Source: Trichococcus palustris (GTDB lineage Bacteria; Bacillota; Bacilli; Lactobacillales; Aerococcaceae). From it: a stretch of DNA of 32,060 nucleotides. The DNA is taken from the NCBI RefSeq assembly GCF_900114465.1, contig NZ_FOTD01000023.1:1-32060 (forward strand), in the 5' to 3' direction. The notes beneath the pieces were generated by a model. It had not been told where the DNA came from, made no database searches, and was given only the letters and a program-made list of their open reading frames with translations. Below, in pieces: positions 24,445 through 31,666 of the stretch. The position numbers and the translations under genes are program-made. Position 1 is the stretch's first letter, and each line of letters opens with the position of its first letter.

Positions 24445-24471
24445 AAAAAAAAGACCACCTTATAGGTAGTC
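24445..24471 (-). terminator. Terminator at the end of flgL
   Basis: GACTACCT-ATA-AGGTGGTC (24471-24453; 8 bp with one G-U) is followed by eight or nine T. The flgL stop codon TAA (24462-24460) lies in the hairpin itself. Confidence 0.85.
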
Positions 24472-25419
24472 CAAAATGCTTGTCTGCAGAATCTTTGTCC
24501 CCATCGCCAAGGAAGCTTGATAGGCTGTGGTTTCCATCGTGTACTGCATGTATTTCTCGGCCAGGTCGACATCCTGTTTGTTGGAACGGAGCTCCTCCAA
24601 GTTGAGTTTTTCCATTCCATTGCGCTCCTGCGCCGATGCCAGCCGGTTGGAGAGGGTGCCGATTTCCGAGCGCATATTCACGATGTTGTCGCTCTCTGCG
24701 CCCGCCCGCTCCAGCAGACGGCCGGACAGGGCTCCGGTATCGTTCGCGTCTAGCGCCGTCATGACCTCGGCCAGGAAGGTCCCCAGGTCATCTTTTCCCG
24801 CGGCGGCTCCCCCATCATTCAGAAGTTGCCGGCCATCGGTCTTCAAGGCCACATGCACGCCTGCAGCGATTTCGCGCGTCAGGTTGCCGCTCGCCGCCAC
24901 GGTGTTGCCGTCCGCATCCACTTCGTCGGTTGTGCCGTGATAGGCGATGCCGGTGAAATGCCCTGCGGCATCGGTTGCGATCTCGAATGGCTTCGTCGTG
25001 GTGTTCATGCCGGCGAAGACATATTTGCCGCCGAAGTTGGTGTTCAAGGCATCGGTCAAGGTTGCGATCTCCGACAGGATCTCTTTTTTCACGATTTGCC
25101 GGTCCGAGTCATTCATGGTGTCGGTTGCGGCTGACTGGATCAGTGTGCCGATGCGCGACAAGGCATCGGTTGCGCCGCTCAAAGCCGAATCCTGGCTGTT
25201 GGTCCAGTCCATCGCATCCGCAATGGTCGTGTTGTATGCTTCATTTTGCACGATGCTGTTGTTCAGGTTCATGATTTGCGAAACCAGCAGAGGATTGTCC
25301 GAAGGTTTGCTGACTTCTTTCATCGAAGAAAGCTGGTCTGCATATTTCTGGACGTTGGCCTCGGTTCGCGCAACATTCTTTAAAAAACTATTCGACGTCA
25401 TCGTGTCTGTAACCCGCAT
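24460..25419 (-). CDS. flgL: Hook-filament junction protein FlgL (HAP3)
   Basis: This 319-residue protein begins MRVTDTMTSNSFLKNVARTEANVQKYADQLSSMKEVSKPSDNPLLVSQIM and ends QDVDLAEKYMQYTMETTAYQASLAMGTKILQTSILDYL, the flagellin-like ends of FlgL. It joins the hook, through FlgK, to the filament. GGGGG lies 9-10 bases before the ATG. It is 3 bases after flgK. The coding sequence is GC-rich (40 of 60 bases at 24721-24780). Confidence 0.93.
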   Translation of the reverse strand: MRVTDTMTSNSFLKNVARTEANVQKYADQLSSMKEVSKPSDNPLLVSQIMNLNNSIVQNEAYNTTIADAMDWTNSQDSALSGATDALSRIGTLIQSAATDTMNDSDRQIVKKEILSEIATLTDALNTNFGGKYVFAGMNTTTKPFEIATDAAGHFTGIAYHGTTDEVDADGNTVAASGNLTREIAAGVHVALKTDGRQLLNDGGAAAGKDDLGTFLAEVMTALDANDTGALSGRLLERAGAESDNIVNMRSEIGTLSNRLASAQERNGMEKLNLEELRSNKQDVDLAEKYMQYTMETTAYQASLAMGTKILQTSILDYL

Positions 25420-25422
25420 TTG

Positions 25423-26943
25423 CTATACCCCCGTTCGGTTGATGAGTGTATCCAGCATTTCGGAGACGACCGCTAAAACCTTTGCGTTCGCTTGGAAGGC
25501 ACTCTGATATTTCATGATATCGACCACTTCTTCATTGACTGAGACGCCCGAGATGGAGGCTCGGCGTTCTTCCAAGAAGGAAACGACTTGCCCCTGGCTC
25601 TCCACCCTGTGATCCGCTTGCTGCTTGGTGCTGCCCATGCGCGTGACAATATCGTTGTAGGCATCCGCAGTCGTTCTTCCGCCGGATTGCGTTGCAAGCG
25701 CCATGGTCGTTTCATCATAGTCGAAACTGTTCTCGTCCGTCGCATAATCCAGGATCTGCGTTTGCAGACTCGCGATCGCTCCCGCCCGGGTACCATCGCC
25801 GGCAGCTGCTGCTGTAAGGGATTTTCCGGCATTGATGTTGCGCGGATCGGTTGTGATCTCCTTGTTCACTTTGATGTTCAAAGCGGCGTTTGCCCCTGAA
25901 CCCAGGTCAAAGAAAGCGATGCCTTCCCCGTTGCCGCTGTGGACCGTATTGACCGCCTTGGCCATGGTTGTGGTCAACTTGTCCATTTCTTTTATTTTGG
26001 TATTGATTTCAGTCAAGGCTTCCTGAGAGCCGCGGACGTGTCCGCTGGTGCTTTCGATTGCTTGGAAAGCCGTTGCGCCGTCCGTTTCGGTGCCCAAAAC
26101 CAATTGGCCCACTTCAAAAACTGCGCCTGCTGGCCTCGTATTTGCCTTGCTTCCGTCTGTGGAAATCAGCGCATGGCCGTCTTCATCTGTTCCCGTCACG
26201 ACACTCAATGTCCGCATGGTGTTTTCGCCCAATATCTCCGTGCCGCCGATGCTGATGAAGGCGCGTTGGAAGGCATCGGTCTCTACTTTGACGGAGGTGA
26301 TTTTCGTCAGTTCGCCCACCAATTCATCTCTTTTATCCAAAAGATCGTTCGGTGTCTGGCCTTTCACCGCCACACTGAAAATCTGTTGATTCAGCGTATC
26401 CAGCTGTTTCACTTTGGCATTGAAGTCCAATACCTGTTTGGAAATATCCTGGGTCGTAGCCTCTTGCAGTCCCTGCATTTGACTGGCCATCTGGTTCACG
26501 GTATCGGTCAAGGTTTCCGCTTCTTGGCTGACCGTCGTTTTGGCTGCGGTCAGTTCGGGATTGGCGCTCAAATGTGCCCACGCCGAATAAAATTTGCTGA
26601 TGCTGTTGCTCAACCCGGTTTCGGACGGTTCATTGAAGATGGATTCTAACTGCCCCAGCGCATCCGCCTTTTGGCTGTACATCTCCAATGTGGCCGCTTC
26701 TGTCTGGGTCTGCTCCGTGAGATAGTCATCCACGACGCGAACGACGGACTGCATCTTCACGCCCGTCCCGATTTGGCCGACGCCGGGCAGCGTGTAAGGA
26801 TTGCTGGCAGTGAAATTGATCCGCTGGCGTGAATACCCTTCTGTGTTGGCGTTGGCAATATTATGGCTTGTCGTTTGCAAAGCAGTCTGTGCAGCAGCCA
26901 TTCCGTTCGTTCCTATATGTAATGTTCCAAATAATCCTGACAT
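25423..26943 (-). CDS. flgK: Hook-filament junction protein FlgK (HAP1)
   Basis: This 506-residue protein has LHIGTNGMAAAQTALQTTSHNIANANTEGYSRQRINF at the N-terminus and ISGVSVNEEVVDIMKYQSAFQANAKVLAVVSEMLDTLINRTGV at the C-terminus, both signatures of FlgK. The middle is helical and GC-rich. It is exported with the help of FlgN, encoded just upstream. AAGGAG lies 8 bases before the ATG. Confidence 0.95.
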   Translation of the reverse strand: MSGLFGTLHIGTNGMAAAQTALQTTSHNIANANTEGYSRQRINFTASNPYTLPGVGQIGTGVKMQSVVRVVDDYLTEQTQTEAATLEMYSQKADALGQLESIFNEPSETGLSNSISKFYSAWAHLSANPELTAAKTTVSQEAETLTDTVNQMASQMQGLQEATTQDISKQVLDFNAKVKQLDTLNQQIFSVAVKGQTPNDLLDKRDELVGELTKITSVKVETDAFQRAFISIGGTEILGENTMRTLSVVTGTDEDGHALISTDGSKANTRPAGAVFEVGQLVLGTETDGATAFQAIESTSGHVRGSQEALTEINTKIKEMDKLTTTMAKAVNTVHSGNGEGIAFFDLGSGANAALNIKVNKEITTDPRNINAGKSLTAAAAGDGTRAGAIASLQTQILDYATDENSFDYDETTMALATQSGGRTTADAYNDIVTRMGSTKQQADHRVESQGQVVSFLEERRASISGVSVNEEVVDIMKYQSAFQANAKVLAVVSEMLDTLINRTGV

Positions 26944-26954
26944 TGCTGCACTCC

Positions 26955-27323
26955 TTATAATGAATGATCGATTAGATTTGCCCGTTCAACTGCTTGGTAT
27001 TGCCCTTTTTTTGAATACGTAGCGGAAGATTTTTTTGCGCCTTGCGCTAGCGCATCCATGATGGTCTCTTGATAGCTGAGCGCCTGTTTGGTCAGCAATA
27101 GATTGGTTTCCTGCAGCTGTTGGATGACTTTCACGTTCCGCTCGATTTCTGATCGATCGCTGTCCGCGAAATCTACAGTCGGCAAGATTTCCAGGAACTT
27201 TTGTTTTTCTTGCACTAAAGCTTCAATGGTTGCCCCGTCATTTTTCAGTAAGGCCTCTTTTTCCCTGTGCAGGATGCCGCTGAATTCCTTTAATAGGGCC
27301 AGGCTGTTTTGCGATGCCTTCAT
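26955..27323 (-). CDS. flgN: FlgN export chaperone
   Basis: This 122-residue protein is mostly two long amphipathic helices (LALLKEFSGILHREKEALLKNDGATIEALVQEKQKFLEIL; RSEIERNVKVIQQLQETNLLLTKQALSYQETIMDAL), as FlgN chaperones are. It guides FlgK and FlgL to the export gate. Its ATG shares one base with the flgM stop (TAATG), so the two are translationally coupled. It lies directly before flgK. Confidence 0.85.
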   Translation of the reverse strand: MKASQNSLALLKEFSGILHREKEALLKNDGATIEALVQEKQKFLEILPTVDFADSDRSEIERNVKVIQQLQETNLLLTKQALSYQETIMDALAQGAKKSSATYSKKGQYQAVERANLIDHSL

Positions 27324-27616
27324 TATTCAGCAGACTCCCCTTGCTCTTTCATCGCAGCCACCATGTTTTGAGCAATCTTTTCAGGGCTCACGCGGAACGT
27401 TCCGTTCTGCAGCGCTCTTTTGATCTCCTGCGCACGCTCGCTCGGTGCCGTCTCTGTCTGCAGCTGTGCCAAGCGTTTTGCTTCTTCCGAAATCTCCACT
27501 TTTACAGCTGGTTCTTGAACCGTTGCTCTGGCTGTCTCCGTTTTTGCCGTTTGCGGCTGTTTTTGGTTATATTCGACCGCTTTGATATATTGATTATAGC
27601 CATTTCCGATTTTCAT
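27323..27616 (-). CDS. flgM: Anti-sigma-28 factor FlgM
   Basis: This 97-residue protein begins MKIGNGYNQYIKAVEYNQKQ and has a C-terminal helical FlgM domain (VEISEEAKRLAQLQ...RAQEIKRALQNGTFRVSPEKIAQNMVAAM). FlgM binds FliA until it is exported once the hook is finished. It is first in the flgM-N-K-L operon. GAAGGGAG lies before the ATG. A sigma-28-like promoter at 27689 suggests feedback control by FliA itself. Confidence 0.93.
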   Translation of the reverse strand: MKIGNGYNQYIKAVEYNQKQPQTAKTETARATVQEPAVKVEISEEAKRLAQLQTETAPSERAQEIKRALQNGTFRVSPEKIAQNMVAAMKEQGESAE

Positions 27617-27688
27617 CTGAATCGCTCCCTTCGATCTATTTTATCTGTTTTGTAGTTGCTCTTGGCGATGAATTCCTTTACTTGGTTA

Positions 27689-27714
27689 CTATCGACAGTT
27701 TTCCCCTTTTTTTA
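27689..27714 (-). promoter_or_regulatory. Candidate sigma-28 promoter of flgM-N-K-L
   Basis: On the minus strand TAAA (27714-27711), a 14-base spacer and GTCGATAG (27696-27689) match the sigma-28 consensus at 4 of 4 and 6 of 8 positions. It lies about 73 bases before flgM and after the fliN terminator. Confidence 0.6.
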
Positions 27715-27774
27715 AGCCCGGAAGCAAATAAACCTCATTTTTTATTGTATCGTATACCTTTCATTCTGCATAGT

Positions 27775-27816
27775 AAAAAGGGAACCTCACTTCACGCGCT
27801 GAGAGGTTCCCTTTTT
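27775..27816 (-). terminator. Terminator after fliN
   Basis: Two perfect 14-base arms (27775-27788 and 27803-27816), ending in A/T runs, surround a 14-base loop. It begins 6 bases after the fliN stop and separates fliM-fliN from flgM. The flanking runs allow termination in both directions. Confidence 0.9.
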
Positions 27817-27821
27817 GATTA

Positions 27822-28313
27822 TCATAAATTCTTGAGCCGTTGTTCTTGGCTCAGGATATTCGTGATCCGAATGCCGAAGTTTTCATTGATGACGACAACT
27901 TCGCCTTCAGCGATGCGTTTGCCGTTCACGTAAATGCTCAACGGTTCTTCAGTCATCTTGTTCAATTCGACGACTGACCCCGTTCCTAGCGCTAGGATAT
28001 CTTTGATGGTCTTCTTGCTTTCGCCCAATACAACGCTGAACTCCAATGGCACATCAAGGATAAGATCCAAGTTTTTTGGCATATGACTGGTTTCCGTCTT
28101 TGTCAGGGTCTGGAAGGCTGGCGTCTGCACAGAAATAGCCTCCCGTCCGCTGGTTGCGGGTGTCGCCTGCGGTTGGCTAGCGCCTGGCGATGCTTCCCCG
28201 AAGATGCCGCTTTCCATGTGGCTGATTACGCGATTCCCTCCATCTGCATGGGTTGAGACGGTCTCACCTGCGAGTCTATCGATTGCTTCTTGCGTTATTT
28301 TTTGAGTACTCAT
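27822..28313 (-). CDS. fliN: Flagellar motor switch protein FliN
   Basis: This 163-residue protein ends in a SpoA/FliN domain (about 80-157: LDLILDVPLEFSVVLGESKKTIKDILALGTGSVVELNKMTEEPLSIYVNGKRIAEGEVVVINENFGIRITNIL). This domain forms the lower C-ring and docks FliH. A Ser/Ala/Pro-rich linker precedes it. The first residues (ITQEAIDRLAG, 6-16) resemble the CheY-binding peptide of FliM and FliY. The CheC-like domain of FliY is missing. Its ATG overlaps the fliM stop by 4 bases (ATGA). Confidence 0.93.
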   Translation of the reverse strand: MSTQKITQEAIDRLAGETVSTHADGGNRVISHMESGIFGEASPGASQPQATPATSGREAISVQTPAFQTLTKTETSHMPKNLDLILDVPLEFSVVLGESKKTIKDILALGTGSVVELNKMTEEPLSIYVNGKRIAEGEVVVINENFGIRITNILSQEQRLKNL

Positions 28314-29305
28314 TCCTCTGCTTCTCCTCCAATATATTGTAATACCTCAACGGCCATCTTTTTGCCGACAACTCCCGGTTTGACTAAATAATAAGGCGAT
28401 TTTTCGATAGACATTACCAGCGGCTCACTGATATGTTTATCCAAAGGAATGATGTCGCCCAATTCCAACTGCAAAAAGTTTTCCATCGTGATTTCAGTTT
28501 CCCCCAAAAGAACTTCTATTGAAACAGGTACGGACTGCAGACTCTTGTTGAGGCTTTCCTGTTCTGACGGATTTGTTGTTTTGCCGGAATCGAACCAATT
28601 GCGGAAACTCAATTTTTCGAGAATGCCTTCAAAGAAAACATACGGAACGCACAAGTTGACATGCGTCTGTTGGCCCAGTAATTCAATGATAAAAGTGCTC
28701 ATGATAACCGGCTCATTTGGAGACATTGTTTGCAGCCATTGCGCATTTGTTTCCATCGTTTCCATTTTGACCTCCAATGCAACGATATCATGAAAAGCCG
28801 TTTGGAAAGATTGGCCAAAATTTTGGACCACTTCCTCCAGAATAGCCATCTCAATGTCAGTGAAATTCGCTTTGGCATTCTCTTGAGCCGCTAATTTTGC
28901 ATCGGAACTGCCACATAAAAGTTCAACCAACTGCGAGCATAGCCGAGAATTAATTTCCACGATTTGCATGCCGGCTTGCGGATGGGATTGAAAGATTCCC
29001 ATCAGTGTAAAGGACGGTATGGCGTGCAGGAACTCCTCAAAACTGACTTGTTCGATGGCTGCCAAACGCATTTCTGCTGTGGTGCGTACTTGTGTGGCTA
29101 AGAGATTGCCGGCAATCTTTGCATACTCTTCAAAAATCATCGTCAGAGTAGTCATGTACTCTTTTGACAAACGCGCTGGCCTTTTAAAGTCATGGGATCT
29201 AACTTTCACCTGTTCTTTTTCTTCCGCCACGTTAACGTCCAGTTCACCGCTCTCTACACTTGCCAATAACGCATCAATCTCTTGCTGTGTTAAAACTTCA
29301 TTCAC
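28310..29305 (-). CDS. fliM: Flagellar motor switch protein FliM, GTG start
   Basis: This 331-residue C-ring protein has the CheY-phosphate-binding peptide LTQQEIDALL at residues 5-14 and a DFKRPARLSKEYMTTLTMIFEEYAK segment. A CheC-like middle domain (about 55-230) and a C-terminal SpoA/FliN-like domain (from about 250: VPVSIEVLLGETEITMENFLQLELGDIIPLDKHISEPLVMSI) follow. The start is GTG with GAGGG 7 bases upstream. It is the first gene of the fliM-fliN operon. Confidence 0.95.
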   Translation of the reverse strand: MNEVLTQQEIDALLASVESGELDVNVAEEKEQVKVRSHDFKRPARLSKEYMTTLTMIFEEYAKIAGNLLATQVRTTAEMRLAAIEQVSFEEFLHAIPSFTLMGIFQSHPQAGMQIVEINSRLCSQLVELLCGSSDAKLAAQENAKANFTDIEMAILEEVVQNFGQSFQTAFHDIVALEVKMETMETNAQWLQTMSPNEPVIMSTFIIELLGQQTHVNLCVPYVFFEGILEKLSFRNWFDSGKTTNPSEQESLNKSLQSVPVSIEVLLGETEITMENFLQLELGDIIPLDKHISEPLVMSIEKSPYYLVKPGVVGKKMAVEVLQYIGGEAEE

Positions 29306-29356
29306 ACTTATCCCTCATTTATCGAAAATAATGTGCCTCTATTAATCACACTTATC

Positions 29357-29385
29357 ATTTTATCTTTCACCTTAACACCCATCAA
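29357..29385 (-). promoter_or_regulatory. Vegetative-type promoter of fliM-fliN
   Basis: On the minus strand TTGATG (29385-29380), a 17-base spacer and TAAAAT (29362-29357) match the consensus at 4 of 6 and 5 of 6 positions. It lies about 50 bases upstream of the fliM start. Confidence 0.55.
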
Positions 29386-29583
29386 TTTCCTAGATAGCTT
29401 GATCATCCGTCATTTGAATATCCTCGGATCCATTTCCGGCATCCCTTCGACAGAATCTGAGGAAAAAGCCACGTTTAAAATGATGATATTATTGTAACAC
29501 ATTTCCTGGTTTGCACTATAGTGGTTCTAAAATTTGCATAAATGCATCACATTAAAAACCAAGAGGCGCTCTATTTTTATGTC

Positions 29584-29630
29584 AAAAAAAAAAATGCTGA
29601 GGCAGAGCATTTCCTGATCTGCTTCAGCAT
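29584..29630 (-). terminator. Terminator of motA-motB
   Basis: ATGCTGA-A-GCAGA pairs with TCTGC-C-TCAGCAT (29630-29594) around an 11-base loop, followed by a run of ten or more T on the minus strand. It lies 86 bases after the motB stop. Confidence 0.88.
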
Positions 29631-29715
29631 CTATATCCATTTTAACCGATTTATCGGGGAATTCACCCTCGAGCCATCGCGCCCCTCTAAGGACCTTTAA
29701 CCTTCATTCGTTCAA

Positions 29716-30498
29716 TCATGTCTCAGTATCATTGAACTCTGAATTCAGAATTAATATATCCACTCTTCTGTTCTGGGTTCGACCTTCAGCGGTATTGTTA
29801 TCCCCTTTTGGCCGATATTCGCCATAGCCAACTGCCGATACTTTTGTCGGATCGATACCGGATTGAGAGATGATGGCTTTTGCGACATTGCTTGCTCGCA
29901 GTACCGAAAGGTCCCAGTTCGAATCGAATTCCTCATTATTCATCGGTACGTTATCCGTATAGCCTTCCACCCTTATATAACTGTCTTCCAGGAAAGGTTG
30001 ATTCAATACTTTAGCTACTTCCACAAGGCTGGAGATCTGTTCTGTTTTTATCTCTGCTTCACCGCTTTCGAAGAACATGGAGCCATTAAAGCTTACGACC
30101 AATCCTCTTGTTCCAATCGATGTTGTGATGTCGTCCGATAATGAATTTTCGGCTATGTATGCATCGAGCTGTTCCTTGACCTGCTCCTGCTTTTCGCCTT
30201 CGGATAAAGTCGCGCCTTCTTCACTCTCCCCTGTCTGCGGATCCGCCTGTACCGCATATTGCCCCGGTGATGTTTCGACGCCTATATCGACCGGGTTTTC
30301 TCCGCCATTGCCGTCAAATATCGCGCCGAATTCAGCGCTGATGGAATGCTTCAACTTTATAGAATCGCCTTGATCCATCCTGCTCATCGCATACATGATA
30401 ACAAAAAAGATCATTAATAACGTGATAAAGTCGGCATAGGAGAGCAGCCATCTTTCGCTATTATCGTGTTCTTCTTCCTTCTTCTTGCGCCTGCTCAT
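29716..30498 (-). CDS. motB: Flagellar stator protein MotB
   Basis: This 260-residue protein has a basic N-terminus, one membrane helix (about 18-40) with the ion-binding Asp23 in SYADFITLLMIFFVIMYAMS, an acidic linker, and an OmpA-like peptidoglycan-binding domain. That domain contains YIRVEGYTDNVPMNNEEFDSNWDLSVLRASNVAKAII and VGYGEYRPKGDNNTAEGRTQNRRVDILI. It anchors the stator to the wall. Its ATG overlaps the motA stop by 4 bases (ATGA). Whether protons or sodium drive it cannot be decided from the sequence alone. Confidence 0.93.
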   Translation of the reverse strand: MSRRKKKEEEHDNSERWLLSYADFITLLMIFFVIMYAMSRMDQGDSIKLKHSISAEFGAIFDGNGGENPVDIGVETSPGQYAVQADPQTGESEEGATLSEGEKQEQVKEQLDAYIAENSLSDDITTSIGTRGLVVSFNGSMFFESGEAEIKTEQISSLVEVAKVLNQPFLEDSYIRVEGYTDNVPMNNEEFDSNWDLSVLRASNVAKAIISQSGIDPTKVSAVGYGEYRPKGDNNTAEGRTQNRRVDILILNSEFNDTET

Positions 30499-31304
30499 GC
30501 AGCGCCCACCGCTTCTCTAGCGACAGATGCAGTTGAGCCGCTTTGCTCGCCTTCGTCGCCATTCAGAAAGCCCATTAATTTCTCTTGGACAGTTTTAGGA
30601 CTAAGCCCTTTTTGTAACAATAAAACGCCTTCCAGTATTAATTCCTTCTCTAAAAGCTCTTTTTGATTGTTTATTTTCAAGCGGTTACCCATCGGCAGAA
30701 AAATAAGGTTCGCGCTTGCTAAACCGTATAATGTTGCAAGGAAGGCCGATGCAATACTTTTTCCCAAAGTTGACATATCCGCTTCAGCCAATCCTTCCAG
30801 TACATGCACCAGTCCCAAAACGGTACCTACAATCCCCATTGTAGGTGCTGTCCCGCCTGCAGAATTAAATATCGCAGCCCCGATTTTATGTCTCTCTTCT
30901 ATGCGGTCGATCTCATTCCCAAGCGAATCGCTTATCGATTCATATGATTCGCCATCAACCAGCGATTGAATCCCTTTTTTCAAAAAAGGATCGGCATCAG
31001 GATTGTTTGATACTTCCGCTTCTAAACTCAAGAGGCCCTCTTTCTTGCTTTTGACGGATAATTCATAAAAATATGCTACTAGTTGATTCAAATCACCGGG
31101 CTCATACAATAATCCTGATTTCATAATACGCCCTATCTGCTTGAGGTCGCTCATTGGAAAAGCGAGCATGGAGCTTCCTATGGTACCACCAAAAACGATC
31201 ATGGCAGGTGTCCATGATATCAATGCCCCAACGTGTCCGCCTTCTCCCATAAACCCTATAATTAACGCGCCAAAGCTTACCACCAATGCAATTATGACAC
31301 CCAT
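30495..31304 (-). CDS. motA: Flagellar stator protein MotA (MotA/MotP/PomA family)
   Basis: This 269-residue membrane protein has four transmembrane segments and a cytoplasmic loop that meets FliG. The loop shows SKKEGLLSLEAEV (86-98). Helix 3 has AGGTAPTMGIVGTVLGLVHVLEGL with Pro154, and helix 4 has IASAFLATLYGLASANLIFLPMGNRLK with Pro204. The helix 4 pattern recalls MotP/PomA, which use sodium, but this is not proof. GGAGG lies 9 bases before the ATG. It is transcribed with motB. Confidence 0.93.
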   Translation of the reverse strand: MGVIIALVVSFGALIIGFMGEGGHVGALISWTPAMIVFGGTIGSSMLAFPMSDLKQIGRIMKSGLLYEPGDLNQLVAYFYELSVKSKKEGLLSLEAEVSNNPDADPFLKKGIQSLVDGESYESISDSLGNEIDRIEERHKIGAAIFNSAGGTAPTMGIVGTVLGLVHVLEGLAEADMSTLGKSIASAFLATLYGLASANLIFLPMGNRLKINNQKELLEKELILEGVLLLQKGLSPKTVQEKLMGFLNGDEGEQSGSTASVAREAVGAA

Positions 31305-31350
31305 TGAATTTTACCTCCATTTAATTAATATCGCATAGTCATACTATTAA

Positions 31351-31376
31351 TTGTCGGTTTTTTAGCTGGATTTTTA
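31351..31376 (-). promoter_or_regulatory. Candidate sigma-28 promoter of motA-motB
   Basis: On the minus strand TAAA (31376-31373), a 14-base spacer and ACCGACAA (31358-31351) match the sigma-28 consensus at 4 of 4 and 6 of 8 positions. It lies about 47 bases upstream of motA. The spacer 31377-31550 holds no gene that I can support. Confidence 0.5.
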
Positions 31377-31550
31377 AGCTTTTTTCGTAATGATAGCCGA
31401 AATGTTTTTAGGAAAGAATCGAAATACATTGAAAAAAGGTAATTCTAGCTGACTTCTATTTCACGATGACTAAAATCAGCCTTCAATCTTCAAGCAATGT
31501 TATGCCCTTGAACTATTAGGTCAAAAAAAATTTTATGATTTCTTGCGAAA

Positions 31551-31581
31551 TAAAAAAGACCAGAGCATTTCTGCTCCAGTC
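31551..31581 (-). terminator. Terminator after pgi
   Basis: GACTGGAGCA-GAAA-TGCTCTGGTC (31581-31558) is a 10-bp stem with two G-U pairs and a GAAA loop, followed by six T on the minus strand. It lies 78 bases after the pgi stop. Confidence 0.9.
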
Positions 31582-31601
31582 CCATTGACATCAGTCATGA
31601 T

Positions 31602-31666
31602 GATTATGATAAAACATACCAGAGATTGCAACTGTACTGCAACCCCTGGTATGTTTTATCATAATC
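31602..31666 (-). other. Long perfect hairpin overlapping the pgi stop codon
   Basis: Two 29-base arms (31602-31630 and 31638-31666) surround a 7-base loop. In minus-strand RNA all 29 positions pair, two of them G-U; on the plus strand those two are mismatches. No T-run follows directly, and the pgi stop TGA (31661-31659) lies inside the stem. It may protect the mRNA 3' end or be a mobile repeat remnant. Confidence 0.7.

Larger units (their letters stand above)
29306..29715. other. Spacer between motB and fliM
   Basis: No gene is supported here. From motB onward the minus strand holds a terminator (29584-29630), an imperfect palindrome at 29523-29560 with a perfect TGCAT-AA-ATGCA core, an extended -10 (TG-T-TACAAT at 29499-29491) and the better promoter at 29357-29385. 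Between motB and the terminator (29640-29715) are small GC-rich hairpins such as CCGAT-AA-ATCGG, of unknown meaning. Confidence 0.5.

Noticed and set aside
29640-29715. GC-rich hairpins after motB resembling a riboswitch such as a cyclic-di-GMP type
   Set aside because: The conserved core motifs of the known class are missing and it lies downstream of motB before a terminator with no gene directly after it.
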